A stretch of DNA of 64,000 bases, from contig CM031595.1 of assembly GCA_018398815.1 (NCBI GenBank), forward strand, positions 52,090,494-52,154,493, given 5' to 3'. The notes beneath the pieces are model-generated. The model saw only the letters and a list, made by a program, of their open reading frames with translations. It ran no database searches and had not been told where the DNA came from. The stretch is from Conus ventricosus (Eukaryota > Mollusca > Gastropoda > Neogastropoda > Conidae). Below, piece after piece: positions 11,600 through 23,625 of this stretch. Every line of letters starts with the position of its first letter. The first letter of the stretch is position 1. The position numbers and the translations under genes were made by a program.

Positions 11600-14500
11600 C
11601 AATAAATCAGGATCAGATCAGGGCGTTGTATCAAATACAACTTAGCCCATTTAGGCTTTTTACGCCCCTTCTGTATATATCCTTTTTTTTTTCGTAACCG
11701 TTGGTCCAGTCATAGGCTAGCTCAGACCTATTATCCATCAAATTCATATCTAATTTTTGTTAATAATTCATGTTTATCTATGAGGTTCTTAAAAACATTA
11801 ATACTAGGTGCACGTTTGATGTTAAGTGTTAGTTTATTCCAAAAGTTGGTTACTCTATTAGTAAAAGTAAATTTTCTTAAATTCGTTCTAGAAATATTTT
11901 TTTAAAATATTTTATCTTCACTGTTCCTTGTAACATTCTTCTGCGGAGTACAAAAAAGCATGCTTATCAACATCATCAATTTCATTAAATATCTTGTATG
12001 CTTGAATCAAGTCTCCTCTTATTCTTCTTGCCTTAAGTTGGAAGTTGCAGATATTTTAATCTTTCCTGATATGAGTAATCTTTTATATTATGAATCATCT
12101 TGGTTGCTCTTCTTTGTACCTGTTCTAGAGCTTCTGATTGTCTCTTAGCATTGGATACCATACAGTGTTGCCATAATTCAAGAACAGGTCTAACTAGTGT
12201 CATATAATTGCAAAAAAGTGTCCTTTTCCATAAATGTAAAGGTTCTTTTTATTATTCCAATCATTCTGTAGCCTTATTAATACTATTTACAATATGATTG
12301 TCAAATAGTAAAATTTTTGTCAAAAGTCACACCTAGGTCTTTCTCTTTTCACATTTAGATATTTTTATTTCCTTGCCCCCAATTTTTCATTATATACTCC
12401 TTTTGTGGGTTTGTTTTACCAATATGAAGTACTTTACATTTTTTCTGCATTAAAATATAGGTTCCAAGTATCAACCACTGTACTAATGTTTCAATATCCT
12501 TTTGTAATTCCTTATGCAATTTTGGAGAGTTATACAGTTTTGTGTCATCTGCAAAGACTTTACATGTAACTCTTTAATTCTACAGGAAGATCATTTATAA
12601 ACACCGTAAATAATATTGGTCCCAAAATACTGCCTTGTGGTATCCCACTAATAACATCAGCACATGAGAGAAGGAACTACCAATCCTTACTTCTGAGTTT
12701 CTTTTTGATAAAAAGTCTCTAACCCATCCAAGTATATTTCCTATTATCCATAAGACTCTAATTTCTTTAAAAGTCTTTCATGTGGTACTGAATCGAATGC
12801 TTTTCTAAAGTCTAAATACAAAACATCTATATCTCTCCTTTATCTATCTCCTTGTGAAGTCTTCCATCACTTCTAAAAGTTGAGTCACACAAGACCTTTT
12901 TGCACGAAATCCATGTTGACACTCAGCATATAATTTATTTTCTGTCATATGTTTAATAATAGCCTCTCTAATAAATGATTCTAAAATTTTGCATATAATG
13001 CATGTTAAACTCACTGGTCTATAATTTCCTGGATCTGTTCTTGTACCTTTTATTGAATACTGGAATGACTGTAGGCTGTTTTCCAATCTGAAGGTACTAT
13101 CATTTCATTAACAGATTAGAAAAGAGTATGTAAAGTGGGAAGGCCATCTCCTCGTTTAGCTCTTTTAGTACTCTCGATGGGATGGCATCCGGACCACATG
13201 CCTTATTAGGGTTTAAAGATTGAAGTTTCTTTTTTATTGCATCCACTGAAATATCTACATTTTCTAACACTATGCCTTTTGACCTTGAAGCTGGACTTAG
13301 AACAGGCATATTTTTAGTATCTTCCCTTGTGAATACACTAGAAAAAAATGTATTCAAAATATCTGCCTTACCTCTATCTGTCTCCACTGTGTCACCATCC
13401 TTAGTCACTAAAGGGCTCACTCCAGTATTCATCTTTGTTTTCGATTGTACATATCTCCAGAAGGCTTTTGGATTTTGTTTACATTCCTTGATAACTTCTT
13501 TTCAAATTCCTTTTTGCTTTTCTTATTTTTTTATTACAAATATTACGTGCTTTAATATAATTTTGATAATCTTTCCCCTGCTTTGTGACTAAGAATCTCT
13601 GATACATATTATATTTCTTTTTTACAAATTTCATTGTCTTTACATTCATCCACTTTGGTTTCTGTTTTTTATTTTTCGTAATAATTGTTTGGAACATTGT
13701 TTTCTATTAAAGAATTTAAAATACTTTTAATTTCCACCAGCATTGTTCTACACTAAGATCATTGAGTTTATTCCAGTCGATCTTCTTCAATTCTTCTTTC
13801 ATTTGCATAAAATTTCCTCTCTTAAAATTATATGACTGCTTTGATTCTTCTTTTCCTTGCTCCTCTCCTAGGTACAAAGAGAACAATAAAACCTCATGAT
13901 CACTTTTGCCTATAGGAGCTAAGTGCTTAATGTCTGATATCATATTTCATCATTAACAAGTACTAAATCTAGTATATTTGATTTTTGTCCCTCCCTGTGT
14001 CTTGTTGGTTGTTTCACCATTTGGTTCAGAAATGCATCCTGTAGGTAGTTTATGAACTTTTGACCTCTTTCTCCAGAGCCAGTACCATGCCAGTCAATAT
14101 GTGGGAAATTAAAATCTCCAGTAATACAAACATATTTGAACTTTCTAATCAAATTTGTTTCAGCAACTCAAACATTTTTTCTTCATTTTCAGTTGTTGAG
14201 TTTGGACTTTTTGTAAATAGTTCCAATCAGTATTTCTGTCTATCCTTATTTAAAAGGAATCCACAAGTTTTCATCAAATCATTTCCTTTTGTAAACTTGT
14301 ATACTTTTGCATTTATAGAGTCCTTCACATATACAGTTATACCTCTTTTGGGATTTTCATTGAAAAATAGTTCATAACCTGGCATTGAATATTCGACAGA
14401 ATTTACCCCTTTTGGTTTTTCGCTATAGATTCTGTTACTACTATAATGTGAGTTTATTTTCTTCAGCTAATAGAAGTAACTCATCTTTTTTGTTCAACAG

Positions 14501-14910
14501 TCCGTCTGCATTTGTGTATAAGAACGTGTATGACAGTTCCTGCACAGATTTTCTATCTACATACCTTTTAAAACTATTCACATGTTCTTTGTTCTTGTAT
14601 TTTGATTGTCAGTTTTCTTCGTTATCATCCTGGCCAGGCCTAGGTTTCCACTGTACTTTCACTATTTTCCCCACCTCTATGATTAATCATTACTCTCTTA
14701 AAAATAAAGTCAGTACTGGATCTTATATCAGGTATCTCACCTTCATCCATACAAGTTACAACTCCAGTCCCATATTAATCATGGGACTTCCTTCTCCTTC
14801 TACACAGTCTGTGCAGATCTACTTCATCCTTGACCCATCCAGATTTTACTATTCATATCCTCTGCCCAGACAGGCTTTTGATGCTGTTCATGAATTTTAA
14901 CTTCTTGAAT
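11600..14910 (-). pseudogene. CR1/jockey-like LINE (endonuclease + reverse transcriptase), decayed
   Basis: Read on the minus strand from about 14910 down. Endonuclease parts: GYELFFNENPKRGITVYVKD (about 14320-14385), the GDFNFPHIDW motif (about 14085-14115) and an SDHE motif (about 13900). Reverse transcriptase parts: NYRPVSLTCI (about 13010), HGFRAKRS (about 12900), GIPQGSILGP (about 12615-12645) and the catalytic FADD (12541-12558). A LINE copies its RNA into DNA at a nicked target. The frame is interrupted many times, so this copy is inactive. The 3' end is set only roughly, where minus-strand similarity fades near 11600. Order, endonuclease type and motif spacing fit the jockey/CR1/L2 group; the exact clade needs a tree. 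Confidence 0.85.
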
Positions 14911-17900
14911 ATCGAGTGCGACCCCTTGTTGTCAAATTTGCTCCAGGGGCCAACAGTCTGAGTCGCACTATTTTATGTTATTTTATTTTACTTTTTAACA
15001 TGCGCGCTGGTGACCTACTCGTTTTTGAGTGAACCAGTATTTTAGGAAGAAGAAGAAGCTGCATAGTCCAATTTGGATGTTGTATCATACATCAAATTCT
15101 TGTCAGCCTGGACCAGTTTCCTAGTCTTTTGGCCTTTTTTTTCAAGGCTAATGCTTAGCCCATCATCTTGTGTCTCTGGCACTGTAGCAGTGAAAAACTC
15201 TTGAGTTTGCTTCCACTTTTTTCCTATGGCTAGACGCATGTCATGGAACACTTAAGGTTATGCTCAATATATCCATCTCACATAAACTTTGTAGAAATGC
15301 ACTGTATAACTGGTTGTTTTTGTCTGTGTTGTACCTAATGCTGACCTTTTCCCTTTGCAGTATTGTATGGATGCGATTGATCAGTCAGTAAACTGTCATA
15401 TTACCAATTAACCATTCTCCACCAATCTCATTCCATTTTGCTTGTGTCTAGCCTCTTGCTCACTATGTTTTGACTTTGCTCAGTCAGGAGTAAACCCTGG
15501 CATTATGTGTCTGGTGAGGTTTGCCTATCGCTTACCATGTCTCAAAGACCATGACGGTGATTCGCAGACACTGGCAAGACATTTTATGAAATTAAAGGAT
15601 AAAGTCTGGGGGTGATTGGTGGCATCCATAGATTAGATGATAGTAATGGCTTTTCATGTGACCAACATCCACCACTGGAAATGCTCCATAGGAAAATCGG
15701 CTGTTCGACCAGGTGAATAATTTAATCTTTCCCTAGCCAGTATTGAGCACACATGTACACACAATGAGCACTTTATTTTGGAGCTAGCCCTCACACACAC
15801 ACACACACCACACACACGTACACACACACACACACTTACACAGACACAGAGACACAGACACACACACGTGTACACTCTTATCCCACCCCCTATTCCTCCA
15901 CCTTACCCCACCCTCACTCACCCCAGTAGGAAGATACCTAAGGTAGTGGTGGCCTCTCCATTGCTGCATCATAGTGTATGCTGTATGCCACCCTCCCCCA
16001 GTCTGTGTAGGCGATGGTGTGGAAGTTTCCTGCACTCAGTGAGAGTGGCAAGTGACATTCCCCTTGTCGACGCAGACCCCAATCATGGTGAAGAATCCGA
16101 TGCTGGTCATTGTTCACCAAACTTTCCCTTTAGTACCAGCCATATGCCCTAACTGCAGATGAACAAAGGTCAGCTTTAAATTCTGGCCAAGTGTCGTTCA
16201 AACACTAAAACAGGACTTGACAAACTCAGCTTAAGTCCTAGCCCCTCAGGAACTTCTCCTCAGGTCCAGCATGTTAATGGCCAGATCTCTACAGACCATC
16301 CCTTAGTTAACACTGTCAATCGTGTGCCCTCAAGGGGAGTGAGTGAATTTGTTAGGATGATAGGTTCCCATCCCAGCCTGCCCATACTTGGTGCATTTTT
16401 TTGTGCTGGCATTCACCTGCCAGGCCACACTTATGCTTCCCACGAGGGTCAACTAAAATCTCTGGGCTTCTGCTGAATTTCTGAGGCCCTTACTTAGCCT
16501 CTGCACACCTTCAAGAGTAACAATGATTTCTTCAGTGTGAATCCCTCTTTAGGCATGCTATGATTCAAGGCCAGGTATTTTAGGGCAACCGCTTTCCTCT
16601 CCAGGTCAAGATCCCCCCATTGTCTGCTGTCCTTTCCAGAGCCCCCACCCAGGCAGGTGAAGCATTTACTGGAAACAAGCATCCTTATCATAAGCAAACA
16701 AGCATCCTTATCATAGGAACCAGTCCGTCATTCTGGATGAAGATGAACTGAACAGTTGTAGTAGATACCCACATCAAGAAGCTGGGTACTCCTATGCTTC
16801 CAAGAGGCTTACACAGCGAAAGTCTTTAATCCAGAATCCAGCCTAGACATGAAGCTTTTAATCCCAGCCTTGACATTGTGGAGGGACCTTTCACACCAGG
16901 CACATCATTCTAGCTGGTGTACCATTGGCTGGCAATGACAATGAAGTCATTTGACTTTGTTTAGACCACCTTTAAGCCAGAGAAGGTCTGAGCTATCTTG
17001 TTGCCGATCAAGAGATCAGCTAAAGATCTGTATGTTGTCCTTGAAATGAATGATCTCGAGTATATAGAGAGAGAGCGAGCAGAGAGAGAGAGAGAGGGGA
17101 GAGAGAGAGCAGAGAGATGGCCAGATTCATCTCAGGTTAAATGAATGGAATGGAATTGGGACTAGATATAGTCAACCACAGAATGGTATATGTTGATTAT
17201 TTGACTTATTCATAATGGAATTCTTTGGTGTAAAGTCTACATTTGTTGTTTCTATATGTTTGTTTGTTTTTGTTTTGTTTTTGTTCTGTTCCTTGTTTTC
17301 CTTTTCTTTTCGTTCTTTTTCTTTTCTTTTTTCTTTCTTTTTTGTGTGGATGATCTGTTCTGCTAAGTTTGCATTTTTGTAATTTTATTGATTTTTCAAG
17401 ACAAATTTAGGTACATGTATAAAGAAAATAAAGAAAAGACAACAATGGAGTTTTCCCATGCAAAATTCAATGGAAAACCCACCACAACTGGAGGTAAACT
17501 GAAGATGTAAAGACACCCACACCCTCAATCCCTTAAAAAAAGAGGGTGGGGGGTGGGGTGGGGGTGAGGGAGAAAGGGGTGGAGTCATACTATGAGATGG
17601 ATTGTAACCAAAAGAGAGTAACCTGAACTTCACAATTTAAGAATCTGATGCTGCAGTAGAATTACAATACAACATTAATGAGCACTCCAGGAAGATCTCA
17701 TTGCCATTGTACAATAGCACCCACATGTTATACAGGCTGTATGTTTTTGGTTACCTGGATAAAAAATCTCAGTGGAATAAATTTGTTAGTTCTTGAATAT
17801 CTCCATTGCTGTAATTTGTAATTTTACATGCAGTAAATGCCTGCTGGAAAAGAAAAAAAACAAACAACTGGCTGAATGCTGCAGACTAGTGCTTAAAGAT

Positions 17901-18208
17901 CCCCCACCCCCACCTCTCTGTCTTTATCTCTTCCTACTGTAGCTTACTAGTCACATTGGTAAGATGCTCCTTTCTCTTTCTAGTTCTGATATTGACATTT
18001 GCAACATCTGTTACAAACTACATGTGTTTACACAATCTTTTTTGTAACACATGAACACATGCACACAGTGACAAACACACATGCATCTCAGGCATGCAAA
18101 GGTTAATAGGTGGAAACTGTTGTATGCTGACAATACTTCTAACAAGCCAGCATTCATTCACCTTGACAAGAGTTTACTGATGTGATGTTTTTCTTTGTTT
18201 AATGACAG
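14911..18208. other. Upstream of MALSU1; no gene recognised
   Basis: Contains a CA microsatellite (15791-15866), a GA tract (17063-17117) and a T-rich pyrimidine stretch (17255-17345). The 5' exon(s) of MALSU1, which should code the mitochondrial targeting sequence, must lie here or further upstream, but no ATG-led exon with a matching splice phase could be chosen. Several short open frames (for example - strand 15042-15251) lack any recognisable feature. Confidence 0.4.
15791..15866. repeat. (CA)n microsatellite
   Basis: Interrupted CA repeat with CACGTACAC and GACACAGA variants. Confidence 0.9.
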
Positions 18209-20966
18209 GAGGCCGCTTTGGTGTATTTGATGTTGAGGAGGTGGCTGCTGTCTTGGAAGATGAAAACGGAGTGGACATTCAAATCATTGACATCCCACCG
18301 GAAGCAAGGTTTGTTGACCACATGGTGGTCGTCAGTGGAAAGTCTCTTCGACACATGCGTGCCATGGCAGCATCCATAGAGTGGTTGGTAAGTCTTCAGT
18401 TGTTGATTCCGGGTTTACATTAGTTGTTTTATCATTTTATGTGTGTGTGCATGTATGTGTTCATGTGTGTGTGTGTTCATGTGCCAGAGAGAGAGTTTGT
18501 GTGCATGTGTGTGCGCATGCATTATGTGTGTGTGTGCACGTGTGCGCATGCATTATGTGTGTGTGTGTGTGTGTGTGAAATTTTACTATCAGGTCATTCC
18601 TTTCTTGCCATTTATATTATCTAAAGGGGAAAGAAACTGCATACTGCAAGTCAATGAATCATATGCTGTTTGACATTTAACATCGTCATCTTAATGTTAG
18701 GAGAATATTTTATGTAACATAAAGTGCATTTCACTGAATCCAGTGAGAACTTGTCACGTGTGTGTGTGTGTGTGTTGTGTGTTGTTACTTTGGTTTTGGG
18801 TTTTGTTTCTTTTCAAATTGATTTTTCTTTCTTGATCTTATTAAAGCATTGGTTACAGAAAATGGTTCAGATCAATCTTCAGAGTCAGAAATCAGCGTTT
18901 ATTTGGGTTTAACATTTACTTCTTGATTTATATATGTGATAGTTATATCTAATTTTGTTTTTCATTTTCAGCCCTGAATAGTTTCAATGGTCACCTTGGC
19001 TAATAGATAACAATATGAAAATTAACAAATGTTGCAGCTGATCTTAAAACTTTAATTTTTTTTCTGTTCATGCATGTGTTAAATCCATCAGTTCACTTTG
19101 TGCCAGTTTCAGAGCGTCCTCCAAACCATTCCTATTACTGTATGTCTTTCTGTGTACATTTACAGTACAAAAGGAAGAAGAAGAAAAGTGACAGACACTT
19201 CAAAGTGGAGGGGAGAGACAGCAATGACTGGCTTGCCATGGATTTAGGTACGTTTTCGGTTTTCACTTGTTTTAAGACTCGTATGCTGGAAATTCCTTGA
19301 AATTTTACTTTCGATTCTCATGGTCTGTAGAAAGAATGAAATAATTCAATTGCTTCTCAGTATTTAGTAGGCTGTCTTTTGACAAGAAAAAAAATTTGAA
19401 AGAAATTCCAATTTTGTTCTTGACTGTGTCATTAGAAAGTCAATGCACAAATTTGTTTCAGACACAAATACATAATTCTTCATACACATGTATACATATG
19501 CACACACAGCATCTTTTTCATCATGTAATGTTGATTGCACAGCACAGGATACTAAATGCCGGAATCACTGCTTAGGGAGAACATTCAGCGGATGACATGA
19601 GTGGCCATTTGTCTTGATCTCCTTGAAATTCTGTTGATCTTAGATCCGTCGATTGTGAAGTATGCTGTTCATGTCTTCAAATCTGTCATTTTGTATAATT
19701 CATGATAGATGTACTTATAGGTGTGTATTTTTTTTTGCCAAGTTAAAACAAGAGTTAAGCTGAATTGGTTATGCCCCAGGACTACAGCACAGACTGAATA
19801 ACTGACCTGGCCTCCCTGTTAGTAACTCATTACAGATATAGTTAAATAGACTAGTCATACCAAGTATGTCACAACATGCCATTTGAAATGTAATTAACAT
19901 TATTGATTAAAATGACAGAAGACTACATATGGTATTCATATTCAAAATTTCATATCTGATTAGAAAGTTATCCTTAAATTTTCAAAATTTCAGATTTGTG
20001 ATGGGTGTTTCTTGTAAGTTTCTGATTAAATAAATGTCATTGGATGCTATAAAAAAAAATGGGATAGGCTAATTATATGCTTATTCAGAATGTATTTACT
20101 ATGCTATAGTAAATGTATCAAGAATAAGATGATTTTTTCCATGAAATTTATGCCCCCTCAGTCACAGAAATGTGTTCAGTCCTGGATCCCTCGTGTTATT
20201 TACCTTTTCTGGATCCTTTACATTTTGACCCTTCCCAAGTTCGATTCCCTTTTACAATGAACCTTTCACTTTTCCGTTTCATTTTTGTGGATGAAATTGT
20301 TAAGTTTGATCCATTTTAAACAGAGAGGAAGAGAATACGACACCGTTTTCTTTTTTGTCTATGGGAAAGAATTGCATTTAGGTAATCCTGTCTCGAAACT
20401 CGCTAGTACATGAAAGAAAAAAAGAAAATCAGTTTTGTGCCAATACATCCCAGCAGGTCCCAGTGTGCACGAGGAGCGTGGGGTGATTAGGCTTCGACAC
20501 AATGCCATATAAGTTAATGGCTTTGACACAATGCCATATAAGTTAACAAGTAGCATTTTATCATGCATCTGCTGTTTCAAATCAGCCAGCACTCAGTGTG
20601 CTGGCTGGCATCTTTTTGCATTTGTAACATACTCAAATTTACATAGAAAATGCATGAAAAATGAAAATGACTGCCGGATGCTGTGCAACACACCCACATT
20701 TTACCTGCTCAGTTTGATTTTCAGGCAATATTGCAGTTCACATTTTCACACCAGAAGCTCGTCAGCACTATGACTTAGAGACTCTGTGGACTTTGGGACC
20801 AGAACATGACGACCAGCGCCATTATGTCTACGACGACACTCTGAACCTCTCTGCAGCTGATCTGTTTTGGCTGGAATCAAGCAGCACTCTTAACAGTGAC
20901 AAGGCTTCATCTTCACAACCAACCGACATGAAGACTTTAAAGGTGGTGCTGATGAAGGTGACATAG
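18209..20966 (+). CDS. MALSU1: Mitochondrial ribosome silencing factor (RsfS/DUF143 family), 5' incomplete
   Basis: Three exons: 18209-18387 (after tgacag, before gtaagt), 19166-19247 (after tacag, before gtacgt) and 20725-20966 (after tttcag, stop TAG at 20964-20966). Phases agree: exon one starts with two bases of a split codon and ends on a codon boundary; exon two ends with G, completed by GC. The protein of about 166 residues has DIPPEARFVDHMVVVSGKS and RHMRAMA, then KVEGRDSNDWLAMDLG, then HIFTPEARQHYDLETLW, the order and spacing of RsfS proteins. MALSU1 binds uL14m on the mitochondrial large subunit and prevents premature joining with the small subunit during assembly. Human MALSU1 is 234 residues, so about 70-80 N-terminal residues, including the targeting peptide, are missing and were not found upstream. 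No frame breaks were found in these exons. The gene converges with NOP58. Confidence 0.92.
18440..18580. repeat. Intronic (TG)n tract in MALSU1
   Basis: Degenerate TG repeat just after the first recognised exon, with a doubled 'gtgtgcgcatgcattatgtgtgtgtg' unit. Confidence 0.9.
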
Positions 20967-21031
20967 GCCACACCACACACTTGAATTTGAAGACAGGTTC
21001 CGAGGAAGATCATGTTGTTCACTCTTTGAAT

Positions 21032-21037
21032 AATAAA
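21032..21037 (+). terminator. Candidate polyadenylation signal of MALSU1
   Basis: AATAAA lies 66 bases after the MALSU1 stop codon. A downstream U/GU-rich element was not clearly identified. Confidence 0.5.
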
Positions 21038-21899
21038 AGGAAAGAAAAGAGCTTCCCAACATTGGATAAATCATAATACTGAGCTTCCAAAGTCACATTA
21101 ATTAAACAATGACAGTTACAAATTGGGTGAACAGACAATCTCTTACTCTCTTGATGTAATGTCAGAAATAATGTGGACTTGAATGTTGAAAAAAAAAGTT
21201 GTGAGAAATTGTAATATTTTCACAGAATAATGATGTGTTTGCATATAAAATTAGATCGTGTGGATCTGACCGATCACCGTGATGCAAGGTAACCAAAAGG
21301 TTTTCCTTATTTGGCATAAAAATTATAGAAATATCTGGCAAAAAATTAGTAGAAATATCCGGCAAAGGGAGCTGTCACCGTAGGCTGGGAGGCATACATT
21401 TGTTGGACTTTTTTAGCCCCAGCTGGGTTCTCTCCAAAGTATATTTTTATGTGCCATTTGGCTCAAACGGAAAGAATTTCTCCCATAATGCATCCATTTC
21501 TGAAAAAATGTGGTCAATTTTTTCTTGAGCCTGGTTGATGCCAATATATACAGGGTTCCCACTTCCTCACGGGAAAAAAAAAATTCAGGGTTTTTCAAGG
21601 GTTTCTAAAGGGGATATTTTAATTTTTAAGGGCAATTTAGCCATACAGTTGGAAAAAAAAAGAGTGAATAATTACCTTACACATGTAATCCAGCCATGAT
21701 GATAAGCCAAATAAGGTGATTACACTTCTGTAGTCTTTTCCACGCTCATATATACAAAAAAAAAAAAGAAGTCTTTACACAGAAATTTAGAAATCAGAAA
21801 AAAAACTTTCAGTCTGCTTCCGGACAAGTATTGACATGGGATGTCCAGCTGCTCCTGTTTCAAGTCCTTATTCAATGATTCATCAAAGAGCATGACATA

Positions 21900-22046
21900 T
21901 TCATTAATTCTCTACCAGCAGCTGCAACCGAGGCCCCCTCTCTGGCACATTTCAGGAGAGAGCTCAGCAAACTTACTTTTAAAATACAGCCACTGTATGT
22001 GTTGTCGGGTGGAAGTGTGTGTGAATGGTTGGCGGGCCTGGACTAG
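21900..22046 (+). pseudogene. C-terminal fragment of a LINE reverse transcriptase protein
   Basis: An open 48-codon stretch ending in TAG reads INSLPAAATEAPSLAHFRRE, then [16 protein letters not shown]. The 'N-SLP...F+++L' pattern is the usual last part of CR1/jockey-like ORF2 proteins. It is carried inside the TIR element and is present in both copies of it, so the capture predates their spread. Confidence 0.6.
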
Positions 22047-22174
22047 CCTAATGTTGTTCTGGGGCAGGATAGGGAGCGGGGTAATCCCTCTCGAAAAGGT
22101 GAACATGGTAGCCTTTCCTGCAGCTCCACACTCAACTGTTTTTTTGTTTGGTTGGTTTGGTTTGGTTTGTTTTG

Positions 22175-22600
22175 TGTGTGGTCTGTGGTGTGTGCCTCTG
22201 TGTGAGCGTGTGTCTCTGTGTGCGAGTGTGTGTACACACGTGTGTGTGTGTATATATCTTTCTCTGTGTGTGTGTGTTGTGTGCGTCTCTGTGTGTGTGT
22301 GTGTGTGTCTCTCTCTCTCTCTCTGTGTTGTGTGTCTCTCTCTCTCTGTCCTTTGTGTGTGTGTGTGTGTCTCTCTCTCTGTCTGTGTGTGTGTGTGTCT
22401 CTCTCCTCTGTCTCTGTGTGTGTATGCGCGTGTGTCTCTCTCTCTGTATGTGTGTGTGTGTGTGTATCTGTGTGTGTGTGTGTGTCTGTCTGTGTATGTG
22501 TGTATACATGTCTGTCTGTGTATGTGTGTGTGCCTGTCTCTGTGTGTGTGTCTCTCTCTCTGTGTGTCTGGTGTGTGTGGTGTGTGTGTGTGTGTGTAGG
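22175..22600. repeat. (TG)n/(TC)n compound microsatellite inside TIR element
   Basis: Over 400 bp of alternating GT and CT blocks; the element copy at 32095-35135 has the same tract at about 32700-33100 in a different length. Confidence 0.95.
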
Positions 22601-22981
22601 CTAGCTCGTAGGTAAGTTAGGGGGGTAGGGGTGTGGTATGAATGCTGTCTTTTAAACAATAAAGTAGGATTTTTTTTTTTTTACAAATGCGCACACACGA
22701 ATCACTTAAAGTCTATGGAGACGACGTGACGATTGATTTGAAGATTCAGTCTGTTATTTCACTCTTTTTTCAGTTCTGACAGAAAAAAGGAGTAATGCCA
22801 AAAGTTGTAAGATATCTAGTTCGTCGCAATCGAGTAATATGGAAACATTGCTGCAAACAGTTTCGTGTCGTCTTCAGCAGATCGGAAACTGTGATGATTG
22901 TGATGGCATGAATCGTCCACAACACTTCAGCTTTCAACACATCTGTCCCATTTGCTGTTATTGTGAATTGGCTGACGATTC

Positions 22982-23345
22982 TTACTGAGGAAAGGTCTGA
23001 CCTGATGTTGATAAATTTGATGATTGCCGAACGAAGTCCGAAAGACTAACTACCGGCCTACTCGCTTTTTCCAATTCCACGTATTTCTTTCCTCTTTCCG
23101 TGACTTGCAACCGCCGATTCGCCCATTGCCCGAACATCAACGTCCTTTTTGCACACTTCATGGAAAAACGCATGTTTGTTGTCTCTGCATTCAGTAATCC
23201 AGCTTCGATATTCTTCCTTCTGTAACCACAACGGATCAAATGCGCAATTTCCCTTAGGCATGATGGCAGACGCAACAGTGTTGGAATTCACCGAAGATGA
23301 TGGAGCATGGCGCTCTTTGTCGGAAGTCGAACTGCGCATGCGCAA
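22982..23345 (-). pseudogene. hAT-like transposase N-terminal zinc-finger fragment, copy 1
   Basis: Minus-strand frame with [20 protein letters not shown] and a degraded Cys-x2-Cys finger (here FFHEVCKK; copy 2 has FFCKVCKK), then SAVASHGKRK. The frame shifts after the finger. It resembles the BED-like zinc finger at the start of hAT transposases, which binds element ends. It is shorter and more damaged than the copy at 34249-34917. Confidence 0.55.
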
Positions 23346-23625
23346 ACGATAACCAACTATCGAATTGCTTCCCTTTGCTTTTCAAGCAGACGACACACAA
23401 AACGATTCGAGAGGCGAAAATCGATGTCCGAAGTCTTGTTCGCGTTTGTTCTCCGATTCGTCTTCAAATGTTACGGTCAGTTTTGGTCCGAAAACGATTT
23501 TTAAGGGGATTTCAAGGGATGGTAGGGATATCTGCAGTTTTCAAGGGTTTCAAGGGCCTTTTTGACCCAGTTGTTTTTTTAAAGGGGTTTCAAGGGTCTT
23601 CAAGGGCGTACGAACCCTGTATATA

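Larger units (their letters stand above)
21551..23619. mobile_element. Composite hAT-like TIR element, copy 1
   Basis: Ends are CAGGGTTCCC (left) and CGAACCCTG (right), inverted complements over the first eight bases. It is flanked by TATATA on both sides (21545-21550 and 23620-23625), a 6-bp target duplication. From left to right it contains a LINE 3' coding fragment (21900-22046), a long TG/TC microsatellite (about 22175-22600) and a minus-strand zinc-finger transposase N-terminal fragment (22982-23345). The right end repeats 'caagggtttcaagggtcttcaaggg'-like words. No complete transposase, so non-autonomous. A second copy is at 32095-35135. Confidence 0.8.

Noticed and set aside
15042..15251. 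Minus-strand 69-residue frame between LINE and MALSU1
   Set aside because: No recognisable motif, no splice context, and no link to the LINE reading frame.
15778..16152. Open frame upstream of MALSU1 as its targeting-peptide exon
   Set aside because: It starts in a CA microsatellite, has no matching donor site or phase for exon 18209, and only chance resemblance to the human N-terminus.
22148..22615. Long cysteine/valine-rich open frames on both strands
   Set aside because: Translations of the TG/TC microsatellite; the same applies to 32540-33116 and 63428-63836.
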